From the NCBI GenBank assembly GCA_023101885.1, contig JALPQD010000408.1:1-64000 (forward strand): DNA of 64,000 nt. Direction: 5' to 3'. The DNA is from Typhlomys cinereus. Lineage: Eukaryota; Chordata; Mammalia; Rodentia; Platacanthomyidae. Both the position numbers and the translations under genes were made by a program. Positions 10,409 through 21,801 of this stretch are shown one piece after another (the stretch's first letter is position 1; each line of letters starts with the position of its first letter). Below the pieces are notes generated by a model, which was not told the origin of the DNA, ran no database searches, and saw only the letters and a program-made list of their open reading frames with translations.

Positions 10409-11282
10409 GTTAATCAAGAAAGACCTGCATATCCCAGAATTCCACTGAGCAGCTTGCTCCTCCTTCCTGCAAGCTCAGACTGAAGAAAAGACAAGGCTGT
10501 CCCCGGAGTTGTAGGTTGGAGGCGTCCAGGCTCAGCTCTGTGCTCTGCTTCGCTTCCTGGAGGATGCTCTACCCTCCCGGGTTGGAGCGCGGCCTCCTTT
10601 CCTCCTTTCCAGCGCTGAGGATGGGAGTTGGATGTGCCTGCCCTCGTTCTCCACTCCTTGCTGCTTCTGGACGGTACGCATATGATTCTGAGTTTTCACA
10701 GCAGGTCCTAAGGGGCAACCCGAGGATGAGAGATGCTGAAGCAGAAGCCAAAGTGGTCTCTGGGGCAGGGCTTCTCCCAGGAGTCATTAGGTCTCCTGGA
10801 TGACTGAGCTTGGCACTGCTCCTGGATACCAAAGTGCCACTTGGGGATTAGATGGGAAAGGAAACCTCTGCTGTCTGATGCCATCGTGAGTAAATATGTC
10901 TGTCATGGAAATGATCCTGCGTGGTTTCTTCCAGGATTAAGAAGTTTCTCTCCGCTTTTATCTTTGCTTCTATTTCCTCCTTTGGTTGGTTTCTTTGTTA
11001 GTATGGACTCTTCTCTTGGGATCAATTTGGCGCTTGTTCACAAAGCCCTGTGTCCAGACTGCAGTCTGTGAGGTCTTTTTATTGATTTGGAGAAAGAAAT
11101 CAGAGACTCCATCCATCAGCAATCTGGACACGGGCTGGAGAGCCTGGATAAATGGATTCCAAATGCTGCAGAGTGTGTGAGGAATAAGAATTCCTTATCC
11201 TACACTGGATGTGGGATTTGTGTGACCTTTTGTGCTGATAGATAAAACATCACCAATCAGGAAAATGGCTAAGCGACTTTAA
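10409..11282. other. Unassigned, moderately GC-rich DNA
   Basis: 10500-10830 is slightly GC-richer and open in two frames, but codon pattern, start context and homology give no support for a gene. Confidence 0.5.
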
Positions 11283-11293
11283 GTTTGTGTGTA

Positions 11294-11384
<91 letters not shown>

Positions 11385-11410
11385 TAACAAACAGACAGAC
11401 AGACAGAGAG
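11283..11410. repeat. Compound microsatellite (GT)n(GA)n(GACA)n
   Basis: Three adjoining blocks: (GT)n to about 11314, (GA)n to about 11347, (GACA)n to about 11383, then a degenerate (GACA) continuation. Confidence 0.95.
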
Positions 11411-11523
11411 GCAAGACATAGCCGGGGAGAGAGATAGATAAGGTGTATATTCATGTTTACCAGGCGAGTGTGTCATTCAGATGTAGAAATCAGACGGCAG
11501 CCTCGAGCGTAGGTCCTTGCCTT

Positions 11524-11757
11524 CTACCTTCTTTGAGACAGGATCTCTTTGCCGATCGCTTCTGGTCTAGGCTAGCTGGTCCATGGTATTCTGGCGACTC
11601 TCTTGGCTCTGCCTCTGCTTGCCCAGTAGGAGTGCTAGGATTGCAGATGCTCTGTGCTATGTTCTACTTTTACACAGATTCTGGGGATTGAAACTCTGCT
11701 TTTGACCCTTGCGCAGCACTCGCCCACTTTACCCACTGAACCATCTCTCCTACCTTC
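11524..11757 (-). repeat. B4-type composite SINE
   Basis: Plus strand 'tgagacaggatctctttgcc', 'taggctagctggtccatg', 'agtgctaggattgcagatgc', 'ctggggattgaaactctgct' and 'cactgaaccatctctcctac' is the reverse of a B1-like plus tRNA-headed composite, the antisense of the copy at 20225-20480. Confidence 0.7.
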
Positions 11758-12768
11758 TCTTCTTCATTTTTAATCAAATCACATCAATATTTGATTCCCC
11801 TCTTTTACCAAAGAGAGAAAAACACCAACATCTATCTGTATCTGTGTGCCCTTTCACCAACCTTTGATGTGCCCCACCAGGCAAAGGTCAACTTTCTTCT
11901 TCTCCTGTGACACAGAGTTCCTGCCGATCTGCCATCATCCACTGCTACCAAAAAATCAGTTGAAAGTCACAAGTTTTCCCTAAATTTATCAGAATAAATT
12001 GTTAGTGTGTGAGCTTGGTTTCCGCCTTTTAGAAGATCTTCCAAACCTTGCAAATTAGAGGAGGACATTGTCTTTTAGATCTGGCTGCTGAGGATTGCTG
12101 GCCCTCCTTCTAACGGACAGCAACCAGTGACTTTCATCTCAGGTGTTCACTCAGGAACCTTCCTTAACATCTATGACAGCCACATCATAGGCTGCTGTGG
12201 AGATTGCAATGGTAAGAATGGAATTACTTGAAAATATTCCTGGGCAGGGCACAGAGAAGTTCTGAGCTTGAAAGCAGTAGAGGATGGAAGGTGGTGTGCA
12301 GACAGGACTTAGGCAAGAGGAAGAGAATAAACCAGCATAGAAAGCATTTCAGGCAAAGTGAAAGGCTGGGGCTCCAAGATGTTGAAGATGGAATGTCTTC
12401 GAGAGAAGGGAAAGGAGAGCTGGGACCAGATGGTGGCTATCTGGTGGGCCAAACCAAGTAATTTAGATGGTGTCTCAGAGATAGTAATGGTTCACAAAAA
12501 AAAAATCATTAAATGATTGCTTTTATTGTCAACAAACATAGAATCTCCACTATTAAGAGATGATCCTTCATATCTTATTCCCTGTGGCTTCCTTCCCTTT
12601 GGAGTGGGGTGCTGGCGTTCAGTACTCTGCCTGTCAATCATATCTCTATGAGCTTTTTGGACCAAGCAGGACACTGGGCTCTTTATCAATTTCCGTTCTT
12701 CCTGGAGTCTAATAAGGATTTCTGTGCCATAACTAACAGAGCCAAAAAAGACAGCCAAGCACATTTTA
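11758..12768. other. Unassigned non-coding DNA
   Basis: About 1 kb in which I recognise no repeat, exon or RNA gene. Confidence 0.5.
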
Positions 12769-13081
12769 CTAAGTTTTGTTTCTTTTTTTTTTTAAATTTT
12801 ATTATTTATTCAATTGTGTGTGTGTATGTGCGTGTGCGAGTGTGTGTGTGTGTAGAACCACGGGCGAATTCGGGAACCACGATGGACTACCTCTACCTCC
12901 TTGTTTACTCTGCCCTGGGATTCACAGGCTTCCGCTCTACCAGGACCAGAAGCGCAGGCTGCCCTCTGCTTCCACCCGGCGTCTATACTTGGGGTCTAGG
13001 ATCCGAACTCAGGACCTTCTGCCTGCAAGGCAGAGGCTTAACCCCTGAGCCAACTCTCCATCCCCTCTAAGTTTTGTTTCT
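12769..13081 (-). mobile_element. Young CA-containing tRNA SINE with target duplication
   Basis: Insertion 12784-13066 between perfect 15-bp repeats ctaagttttgtttct (12769-12783, 13067-13081). Full body with a short, interrupted (CA)n. Confidence 0.95.
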
Positions 13082-13589
13082 ATAGAAATCAGCAAACAGT
13101 AGGATATGATAAAGTTTACAAGATGCAGCTGGCTTTCAGGATGCAAAGATCTGGCCCTGTACATCTCAAGGCCTGTCAACATACCCATGTGTTCACAGAC
13201 AGGCATACTTTTATGTGTGTGAACAGAGTAAAGACTAGACACAAGAGAGAAATGCTGAGAGTGTACTGCAATGGCCTGGAAGTCGGATATATTTTTCTTT
13301 TTATAACCTGCAACAAAGAGATTGGCTCTCAGGAATATCGTCGTATTCTACAACCCTATTCACAACCATAATGTTAAGGGAATCCTTGTTACCCAAATAA
13401 GCTAATCAACCTGTTTTATGTGAGGACATGAAACTTGGAAAAGAGACTCAAAAACTGGGAATCCTTTGAGCTGATGCAATGATGACAGCACTGTAGAGAG
13501 ATGGGCTGCATCTGGAGACTAGATTGATAATGTCTTCCTGGCCTTCAGTTAGAAGCATTTGCATCTTTCCCGGATTGTAAATAAATACA
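13082..13589. other. Unassigned non-coding DNA
   Basis: No clear element; the 3' half may be the diverged start of the ancient L1 that follows. Confidence 0.45.
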
Positions 13590-14140
13590 TTTTAGCAAGT
13601 TGGACATACAAAGGAGCTCAACACTTTCAGTCGCTAGGGAAATAAATACAAATCAAATCAACAGTGAGCTCCCACTGTACAAACACTAAGCTGATATAAT
13701 CAAAAAGTAACTAATAGATTTTGGAGCACTTTTGAACTTTAGTGTAGCCATTTTGAAAAACAAACTGACTATTACTCAAAAGGCAAACTATTTGTTCCTA
13801 TAGTTCTACTTCTAGCTATTGACTCTGAGAAATGAGAATATGCATCCATATAGAAAATAATATGTGAACACACAACATTCTTGTCATAATAGCCCCAAAG
13901 TAGGAACAACACAAATACTTAGCAATTGAGAAATGAATAAATACAATGTGAAACAGCCACGCAATGCAATACTAATCGGCAATAAAAAGAAATTAAGTAC
14001 TGAAACTTATTACAAAGTGCACCCTACAAGCATACCAAGTGAAAGAAGCCAAACACAAAAAAGCATATTCTATGACCCTGTTTATATTCAGTGACCACTG
14101 TGGGCAAATCTACGAGGTAGAAATCACCTTAATAGTTTCC
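13590..14140 (+). mobile_element. Ancient L1 (L1M-type) 3' end
   Basis: Diverged match to the mammalian L1 3' region: 'gccattttgaaaaacaaact', 'caattgagaaatgaataaat', 'gcaatactaatcggcaataa', 'ccaagtgaaagaagccaaac'. Frame is destroyed; a fossil shared across placentals by type. Confidence 0.75.
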
Positions 14141-14203
14141 TAAAACAGTAGGAGAAAAAGACTGGAATGTTGTATATGTATTGGGGGGAAGACTGGGTGG
14201 TGA

Positions 14204-14510
14204 CTGTTAATAATTTTTTAAAATTTTTTTATTATTATTTATTCAATTGTGCGTATGTGCGTATGTATGTGTGTGCGTGCGCGTGTCTGTGTGTGTGTAG
14301 AACCACGGACGAATTCGCGAACCGCCATGGACGCCTCCACCTCCTTCCGCCCCGGGATTCACAGGCTCCGCCCTACCAGGACCAGAAGCGCAGGCCGCCC
14401 CCGCTTCTGCCTGGCGTCTATACGTGGGATCTGGGATCCGAACTCAGGACCTTCTGCCTCCAAGGCAGAGGCTTAACCCCTGAGCCACCTCTCCAGCCCT
14501 GTTAATAATT
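14204..14510 (-). mobile_element. Young CA-containing tRNA SINE with target duplication
   Basis: Insertion 14216-14498 between 12-bp repeats ctgttaataatt (14204-14215, 14499-14510). The internal CA block is short and interrupted. Confidence 0.93.
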
Positions 14511-14735
14511 ATTTTAAAGAATGTAGAGAGAGGAGAGAGAGAGACAGAGACACACGGGGGGGGGGGGGGAGGGACATGGGGGGGGAAGAAGATGCAACAT
14601 GACATGTTGGGAAGTCAGAGGACAACTTTTGGAAGTTCTCTCATTCTACCTTGTGAGAATGCCAGGGGTCAAATCCAGGTCTCCAGATTGGCGTGCAGGA
14701 ATCTTTACACTCTGGGCCACCTTGCTGGCCCCATG
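14511..14735 (-). repeat. B3-type SINE with purine/G-rich tail
   Basis: Reverse B3: 'gtcagaggacaacttttgga', 'caaatccaggtctccagatt', 'ctgggccaccttgctggccc', preceded by (GA)n and a 13-base G run near 14557-14569. Confidence 0.7.
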
Positions 14736-15844
14736 GCTTCTTTTACGTAGTGATGAAATGTTCTAAAATTGACAGCGAGCAATGTTGCACACATCTGCTA
14801 ATACAAATATGTCAGGAATCTCTGGATTGGTTTACATGGGAAATGAAAAGTGAAGCGTGTCTCCTGAAAGCTATTTCCTTTTAATCCATAAATAAGTGGG
14901 TATCTGCATGTCTTCCTGAAGACTCCAGAAAGTTTGAGGGTTCAGTAAGGACCCATTAGGATACAGACCCAAGCTCACATGTCCGGAGACACGGGCTGTG
15001 GTGAGATGCGCAGTCCAGCACGGCACCTCCAGGCCTGTGTCAGCAGGATTTCCTTGTCCAGCCGGACTTGCTTTCAGACGTCAAAGTTCCTAGTCTCCAA
15101 AGAACGGCTACATTCTGGCTCTGAACCTGAGACCCAGGTGCTAGGAGGATTTCTGGATTCCGGATCTGGTGATGTTTCATTTGGCCTTTGACCTCAGCAG
15201 CTGGAGCCCAGTATTCCGTGGGTAGAAAATAAACCAGCAAAGTCCGGCATTGCTCTGACGATCAGGGTGGAATAACGTTACCATCCGAGGCAAGTTCGCC
15301 CTGTCATTCATCAGAATAACCGGCGCGCTGGGGACAGACCTCTGTAGGGTCTATACCGTCAGGTTAATGAATAAGAGAAATAAAAATCATGTTTCTAGAC
15401 CTGACATAAGTAGTCATAACGCAGTCATGCTATTTAGACTGTGTAATTATCCATTAGTATTCTAAAAGAAGCATCTGCAGAATGGGATGTTCCTACCCCA
15501 AGGGGGTCACGGATAATCTACTAGAGTAGGAGAGCATCAGATTAAAATGTCTATCTAGTCTTCATTTCCTCTTGTAAGTTTCATTTAAATAAAAATACAA
15601 TTACGTCATATTTTAAGAAAGGTATCGTGTGCATTGCTTCACATAAATTAATACAAATGAACGTTCCCAGAAACTTTTTATTGGTGTATGTGTTTTTTAA
15701 ATAAAATTCAGGAGACCCATAGATGTTTGGTACTGTCAGATTGACAGTTGAAGTCTGACTTAATTGTACTTAATTTGCTTTTGAGATCTATTTCAAAACA
15801 AGCAAAAAAATGTAGTTCAGAATAGATGATTGAAAAGATAGTCT
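14736..15844. other. Unassigned non-coding DNA, AT-rich second half
   Basis: No interspersed repeat recognised over about 1.1 kb. The stretch 15360-15840 is AT-rich and looks single-copy. Confidence 0.5.
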
Positions 15845-15945
15845 TAAAAAAAAAAAAAAGCAGCCCAGAATGAACTCAGACTCGCACCCCCTGAGCACTC
15901 AGGTACAGGTGTGAGTCACCACATCCGGCATCAAGACTTCTTTTT
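15845..15945 (-). repeat. B1 fragment
   Basis: A-run then 'gcagcccagaatgaactcag' and 'aggtgtgagtcaccacatcc', the reverse of a B1 5' region. Confidence 0.5.
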
Positions 15946-16034
15946 TAGAAACATGAATCACCTGGGAAGAAAGAAGAAAAGAAAGAAAAAAAGAGTGAAG
16001 AAGAGAGGAGCCCATTCATCTCTAGCATTGTGAC

Positions 16035-16450
16035 TTGGATGTGGTTTGAATGTGTCCATCAAAGTTTCATCTGCTGGGACTTTGGTTCCAGTGTGGCGGT
16101 GTTGAAATGGTGGGATCTAGCAGAAGGTGGTCATTAAATATGCCATGCTCAGAAGAGATGAATGTGGTTATCATAGTACTTTGGTATTAAAGAAGGAAGT
16201 TGTTATTGAACAACAAGAAGGAGAAGGAGAGAAAGAAGATGAAGATTAATAATAACAATAATCATAATATAACAATCCTGGCTCCTGAATCCCCCTGGCT
16301 TCTGTTCCCAACCATAGTATATCTTTTCCATATGCTCCCTCCAAGCTGCCATCTGCCACATCATGATGTAACCAGAAGTCTGTCACGAGAGCCAAGCAGA
16401 CGATAACATCATGATCTCAAACTTACAGATTGTGATCTAATCATCTTTAT
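16035..16450 (+). mobile_element. MaLR-type LTR (MST/MLT1-like)
   Basis: Starts with the hallmark 'ggatgtggtttgaatgtgtc' and continues 'gtgtggcggtgttgaaatgg', then 'cccaaccatagtatatct', 'gctgccatctgccacatcat' and 'gagccaagcagacgat'. Diverged, partly AT-rich. Confidence 0.65.
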
Positions 16451-16984
16451 AAAATACACAGCTCCAGTATTTTGTTAGAGCCACAAAATGATTGGGATTA
16501 AGCTTTACTACTGAGTGCTACAAAATCCTCCTCTCCAGGCGAATGATTAGGGTCTCGTACTTGCTGACAGAATTTTCAGTGTTTGGGGTTCTTGGAATGT
16601 TTCCAGGTAGGTGACAGAATGAAGCAATGGGTTAATTGTCCGAAGTATCCTCGTTACTGCTGGTTAGCATCAGTTATTAATAATAACTGCAGGGGCAGGA
16701 GTGCTCATGATCACTAAAGCATTGATGAACAAAGTTTATCATTCTAAGAACACAGCCCTGTGGCACACACCAGTCCTCTTGAAAATGCAAAGCAAAATTC
16801 GCAGCATGTAGTTTGTGTCTAATCTGGAGCCAGTTGCTGGCTCCTGACTGCTCAGATCATCTTGAAGAACTGGACACAGTTTTGTGGTGGTCAAGTAGAC
16901 TCCCACACCTTGGAACCTATGTGTCCTGGCTGGATACTGAAACCTTACTTTTGTTAAATTAGTTGGATCTTTTTAAAATTATTG
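16451..16984. other. Unassigned non-coding DNA
   Basis: No recognised repeat. Translation of the most repeat-free part (16700-16860) is full of stops in both strands. Confidence 0.5.
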
Positions 16985-18338
16985 TATTTATTTATTTGTT
17001 TGTTTTTGCATGTCTGTGTGTATCAGAGGGCACTGTCTGTGTGGGCACTGTGGAGGAGACCCAAGGGTAACTTCAGGAATCATCCTGGATTGCTGCCACC
17101 TCGTCTTTGTTTTGTTCTGGTGTTTTCCAGGCTCTGCCTTTCCAGAGGCTGAAAGTATAGGCTATCACTATTTCTACCTGGTGTATTTACATGGGATCTG
17201 GGATCTGAACTTAGGATCTTCTGCTCACAAAGTAGAGTCTTTTTTTTTAATTTAGTTTTTCCATTCATACAAACTTAGTAGGTACCCAATCCCCTTCCTC
17301 CCTCCACCCCTCCCTGGATCCCCTTCCTCTCTCCCCCTTTTTGCCCTTCCTTCCCCCCCTTTTCTCTCAATGCTCCCTCTCCCCCCCCATCCCTGGAGCA
17401 TCATTTAGTGTGAATATCAAAGTTTCCTCTGGGTCCTCCACTCTAATGAGGTGTAAAGACTCGGTAGCATTGCCTAGGGCCCTTTCTTGTGTTCCCCTTT
17501 AGTATAGGAACACTATTGTGGCTGTTAATCCCTTGCCTCGAAGGATCCTAGTGCCTATGACTAGTGCCTATGATCCATGCTAGACTTTGGGGGGGGGGGT
17601 CAATGATATGTTGGTCATTGTGCAGGTCATGCAAAGTCCTATTATGGTTACTTTGCCCTAACTTGTGTGGAGTATCTTGCTCCTCCCCATCTTTAGGCTC
17701 TTACAATCTTACTGCCCCCTCTTCCACAAATTTCTCTGAGCTTTAGGATGGGGAGATATTAGGCTGGCCTGGTTTCAGGTGGTTAGTGTAGGATCTCTGA
17801 TATTCTGAATTATGATTTTTTTTTTAATTTTGCTGTTCCTGCACAGCCTTTGGCTCCATCCTGATGGGTATTGGATGTCTCCTCCTAGCCAGAGATAAAA
17901 GGCTGTTAAAATAGAGTCTTACTATAAGAGTAGATTCAAAGGTAGATGGAGTAAGAGTAGGAGACCATGGTGAAGGGGGTCAGTCTCCCATTTGCAGGAT
18001 GGTTACCAACTATCTGCCAGACTCTATGCCCTCCCTGACTAGTGAGGTCAAACCCCCTCAATTGCAAGTGACCAGGAAGGAAACTCTGTGAACTTAACCA
18101 GATGTCTCACTACTTACTTGCAGTATTTGATGGTGGTCTATTTTCTCTGCTGTAGCATGAGCCCCTCTCTCCTTATTTCTGGCGAGGTCCTCCTTCCTCT
18201 TCCCTCTCCCTTTTGTTTATAATCTTTGCAATTACTGTAGCTATTACAGAGCTTCATCTTTGAGTGTGTCACTAAGTGGGTTTGGTACTAGGATCCACGC
18301 AAGGGAGAGTCTTAACCTCTAAACCATCTTTCCATCCT
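16985..18338 (-). repeat. Older tRNA SINE split by an L1 insertion
   Basis: SINE pieces at 16985-17241 ('cagagggcactgtctgtg', 'ggtaacttcaggaatcatcc', 'gatctgaacttaggatcttc') and 18306-18338 ('cttaacctctaaaccatctt') reunite as one antisense copy of the older subfamily once the L1 between them is removed. Confidence 0.8.
17242..18305 (-). mobile_element. 5'-truncated older L1 (3' UTR only)
   Basis: T-run, then the reverse of the L1 3' UTR end ('cattcatacaaacttagtag'), the C-rich polypyrimidine block and downstream 3' UTR. Flanking repeat agagtctt (17234-17241 and 18306-18313), with AA following the right copy as expected for an L1 endonuclease site. More diverged than the 34-kb and 49-kb copies. 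Confidence 0.82.
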
Positions 18339-18460
18339 AAGCTTTCTTTCAATTAACAATATTTTTCTCTTCTTCTTAACTATTTTCATTACTCTTGTGC
18401 TCTCTAGATTTAAAAAAGAGAGAGAGAGAAAGAGATATACTCAAGAGTTAGCAGAAAACA

Positions 18461-18826
18461 TTTTTTTTTTGAGGGAGAAGAACTTTAATCAGAGATTCTT
18501 GTGTGCCCAAGGATTCAGCTGAAAAGAGGGCAGAGTTTTCACTGCTGGGACGTCTCCTGTCTTCACAGCTTGCTGGCGGCTCAGGGTTGATGCCCTCACT
18601 GGAGTCTCCAAATGGTCCAGGGAGAAAAATCAAGACTGCTGCATGATGGACCTCTTCCTTAGGGTTTGTGGGTACGGAGGTATTGGATAGCCTTCCTCAC
18701 AAGCTTGTCCTTGGGGTCTGAACAGATGGCCCTGTTCTGGACAGTCACAAACACAATGGCTTTTCTGGGACACTCGTCTGGGGTCTCGTACCAAGTCACC
18801 AGCTTCTTTCTTTAAATTTATTTATT

Positions 18827-18876
<50 letters not shown>

Positions 18877-19302
18877 ACTGCTGGTGAATTTGGGAACCAC
18901 CAGGAACGACTCCACCTCCTCATTGTATCCTCTGCCCCGGGATTCACAGGCTCCGCCCTACCAGGACCAGAAACGCAGGCCGCCCCCGTTTTCACCTGGC
19001 ATCTATACGTGGGGTCTAGGATCCGAACCCAGGACCTTCCGCCTGCAAGGTGGAGGCTTAACCCCTGAGCCACCTCTCCAGCCCCACCAGCTTCTTGACA
19101 GGAATGACTCCCTTGAAATACTCTGAGCAGCATTTGCGGCCCATGTTAGAACCTCGAGCGGCCCCAGCAGGCTGTAGAGAAGCCCTCAAAAGCAAGATGG
19201 CCAGGAACAGCATCCGAAGTGACATGGTATCAGAAGCCAGGGAGGAGGTCTGCGTGGGTCCCCCAGCTCGGGATGAGAGCCCGGTCTGGAGGTGACCTAT
19301 TT
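18461..19302 (-). pseudogene. CCL17: CCL17 processed retrocopy, disrupted by a SINE
   Basis: CCL17 (TARC) is a secreted CC chemokine acting on CCR4. Here its coding sequence lies on the minus strand without introns: ATG at 19225-19223, stop TAA at 18661-18659, 92 codons when the SINE at 18809-19096 is discounted (567-288=279 nt, in frame). Visible features are a hydrophobic signal peptide (residues 1-23, ending AGAARG), the adjacent CC pair (32-33), '[13 protein letters not shown]', a third cysteine at 56, '[19 protein letters not shown]' with the fourth cysteine at 72, and 'RKAIQYL'. The order and spacing match CCL17 (human 94 aa, mouse 93 aa). A 3' UTR follows with ATTAAA near 18485 and a 10-base A tail at 18461-18470. 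The known gene has coding introns, so this is a retrotransposed copy. The SINE adds eight codons after V47 and then a stop. The 5' edge (about 19302) is uncertain. Confidence 0.9.
18797..19096 (-). mobile_element. Young CA-containing tRNA SINE inside the CCL17 retrocopy
   Basis: Insertion 18809-19084 between perfect 12-bp repeats caccagcttctt (18797-18808, 19085-19096). It lies in the same orientation as the chemokine sequence. Clean (CA)n of about 20 units at 18830-18872 on the minus strand. It is younger than the retrocopy it interrupts. Confidence 0.97.
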
Positions 19303-20085
19303 AACCTCTTTGGAGGTCATTCCCCCCCTCCTGTCCTCTCCTCCCATCCTTCTAGACTCTGGTAATTCAAGGAATTTGAAATGATTCAGTAAAGGTCCAG
19401 TCTGGGAATGTTCGTGGCTTTCCAGAGAATGGACAGTTGACTGGGGACAGAGGTGGGGTTCTGTATGGCCGGGGCCATGGCAGTAACCCACGTCTCCTTT
19501 CAAAGAAGAACATTCTTGCTTCCTCTATTAGTAGAACCAAGGCTTCCCATCTTCAGTTCATTTCATCCTCTGATCTGGTGCTGTGACCTTCCTTTGTACC
19601 TGGTACCCCGTGGAGCAGAAGGTTGGACAGTCAGGCGCCTCCTGCCCACAGGAAGTGAAGAGGCCCAGGTGGCTACTCTACAGAGACAGGCACACTCTTC
19701 ACCTCTGAGAAAGGCCACAAGCTCAGCTGAGGCCCCGAGAGACTTTGGCTGTGCTCTTCCTCAGGTTGGTCCTGACTCCAGAAAGCCCAGCGGTGGACTT
19801 CCATCACTGTTTAAAAGTTAACAGATATGCTTTGTGGCTTGGGAAGCCCAGTTTCCTGAAATGGAGTGCCCTGCCCAAGCTACCCCACAAAATGAAAAAG
19901 AGCGAGAGAGGCAGATGCTTAACCCCAGTGGAGCTGTGTCTCTGAGGCTACTCTGGACACATGTTCTAGAACATATACGAAACTTTCTGCATAGGCTGAA
20001 CACGTCACATCAGTGGGACAACAGAAAAGAATCTCGGGACAAGGCAGGATGAAGCAAAATTAGGGCTTATGAAGAAAAAGAGCCA
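19303..20085. other. Unassigned non-coding DNA
   Basis: No repeat or exon recognised. Includes a C-rich patch at 19321-19330 just beyond the CCL17 retrocopy. Confidence 0.5.
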
Positions 20086-20222
20086 GGTGGCTTTGGCCCG
20101 TCATTCCTAGCTACTCGGGAGTCTGCGGCAGGAGGATTGCAAGCTCAAGGCCAGCCTGAGCTACAGAACTCGAGACCAGCATGGGTCACTTAACGAGATG
20201 CTGTCTCAATATAAAAAAGTTA
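20086..20222 (+). repeat. B1 SINE
   Basis: 'gtcattcctagctactcggg', 'agctcaaggccagcctgagc' and an A-rich end at 20211-20226: a diverged 7SL-derived B1. Confidence 0.75.
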
Positions 20223-20224
20223 AA

Positions 20225-20480
20225 GAGGGCTGAGCACTGCGGCTGGTGACTGGGGAGACAGACGGCTCAGTGGGTGAAATACTCATCCTGCAAACAGACA
20301 TGTTTGGATGCCCATCGCTCATGTAAAAAGCCAAGAACAGTGGTGCGCATTTGTAACCTCGGCGCTGGGAGGGAACAGACCAGAGGGCCCCTGGGGCTCA
20401 GTCATCAGCGTGTCCAGCCAGTCAGTGAGTTCCAGGCTCAGCAAGAGACCCTGAGGAGCAGGGGGTCCGCCCTGGTCCGC
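20225..20480 (+). repeat. B4-type composite SINE
   Basis: tRNA-like head 'agacggctcagtgggtgaaa', 'tggtgcgcatttgtaacctc', 'ggggctcagtcatcagcgtg', 'gttccaggctcagcaagaga'. Same class as 11524-11757 (antisense) and 1100-1345. Confidence 0.7.
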
Positions 20481-21169
20481 GTCCCAGGAGAAAAGAGCAG
20501 AAAACGTTCTGAAGGAGGCCTAGATTACCTTTACTTGTCTGTCCTGGTTCTTTATGAACTCTTTCCTAGCCCGGAGCACATGCTCTTCATGAGATTTCAT
20601 GGCTGACTAAAAGAACTGCGTTTCACTGTAGTCCAGGCAGATGCTTGTTTATCCCACCCCAACTAATTGCTCCTATCAGAGAGGCTGACTTGAGCATCCG
20701 TGTTGAAACAACCAGACTACGCCTGGAGGTGTGGCCAGGAATTACTATACGCTGTGGAGTTTCTTCATCCACCAATTTCCTCATATCTTAAGTTGTTAAA
20801 TGATCTAACGCATGGGATGGCAGCTGGAGCAGAGCAGTATAATGATGGCACAACAATCTTACTCCCAGGTGTCAACAGTTAGTGCAGTACCCACCCGTCT
20901 GTTTCCCAATTGCTCAAAGATGTTTCACGGGACTATTTCTCCATGATGTTTTCATCTGAGTGTATATGGCCGAAAGTCCTTCTTGATGTTCACCTAAGTT
21001 CTTGAACTCCAATGCTCTTGGGCTCTCTGGATATGCTCACCACCACTGAGACCAGATTGTTATCAGAATAGAGAGCGACTGTGGTTTCCGTCAAGTCTGC
21101 CCTATAGTAACTGACATTCAGGTCAGAAAAAGATCACTTAAAAGGCAGAATGTTCTGTATTTTATTACT
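20481..21169. other. Unassigned non-coding DNA
   Basis: No recognised feature. Confidence 0.5.
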
Positions 21170-21445
21170 GCTCTCTCTCTCTCTCTGTATGTGTATATAT
21201 GTGTGTGTGTGTGTGTGTGTCTCCCTCCCTTCCTTCCTTCCTTCCTTCCTTCCTTCCTTCCTTCCTTCCTTCCTTCCTTCCTTCCCTCCTTCCTTCCTTC
21301 CTTCCTTCCCTCCTTCCCTCCTTTCCTTCCTTCCTTCCTTCCTTCCTTCCTTCCTTCCTTCCTTCCTTCCTTCCTTCCTTCCTTCCTTCCTTCCTTCCTT
21401 CCTTCCTTCCCTCCTTCCCTCCTTTCCTTCTTTCCCTCCCCCTCT
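21170..21445. repeat. (CT)n-(GT)n-(TTCC)n microsatellite cluster
   Basis: (CT)n at 21172-21186, (GT)n at 21200-21220, then about 210 bases of (TTCC)n with TCCC variants to about 21440. It abuts the SINE at 21456. Confidence 0.97.
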
Positions 21446-21514
21446 CTCATTCTTTTTTTTTTTTATTCAACTGTGCGCGTGTGCGTATGTATGTGTGCGC
21501 GGGCGCGCGCGCGT

Positions 21515-21559
<45 letters not shown>

Positions 21560-21776
21560 TGTGTGTAGAACCACGGACGAATTCTGGAAACACCATGGCC
21601 GCCTCCACCTCCTTCTGCCCCGGGATTCACAGGCTCCGCCCTACCAGGACCAGAAGCGCAGGCCGCCCCCACTTCCGCCTGGCGTCTATACGTGGGATCT
21701 GGGATCCGAACTCAGGACCTTCCTCCTGCAAGGCGGAGGCTTAACTCCTGAGCCACCTCTCCAGCCCTCATTCTTT
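21446..21776 (-). mobile_element. Young CA-containing tRNA SINE with target duplication
   Basis: Insertion 21456-21766 between repeats ctcattcttt (21446-21455, 21767-21776) at the edge of the pyrimidine tract. It carries a long CA/CG-containing alternating purine-pyrimidine block (21472-21566). Confidence 0.9.
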
Positions 21777-21801
21777 CTTTCTTTCTTTTTTTTTTTTTTT
21801 T

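Noticed and set aside
10516..10832. Two opposing ~90-aa frames in slightly GC-rich DNA
   Set aside because: No domain, splice pattern or promoter, and both strands are open equally. Nothing supports a gene.
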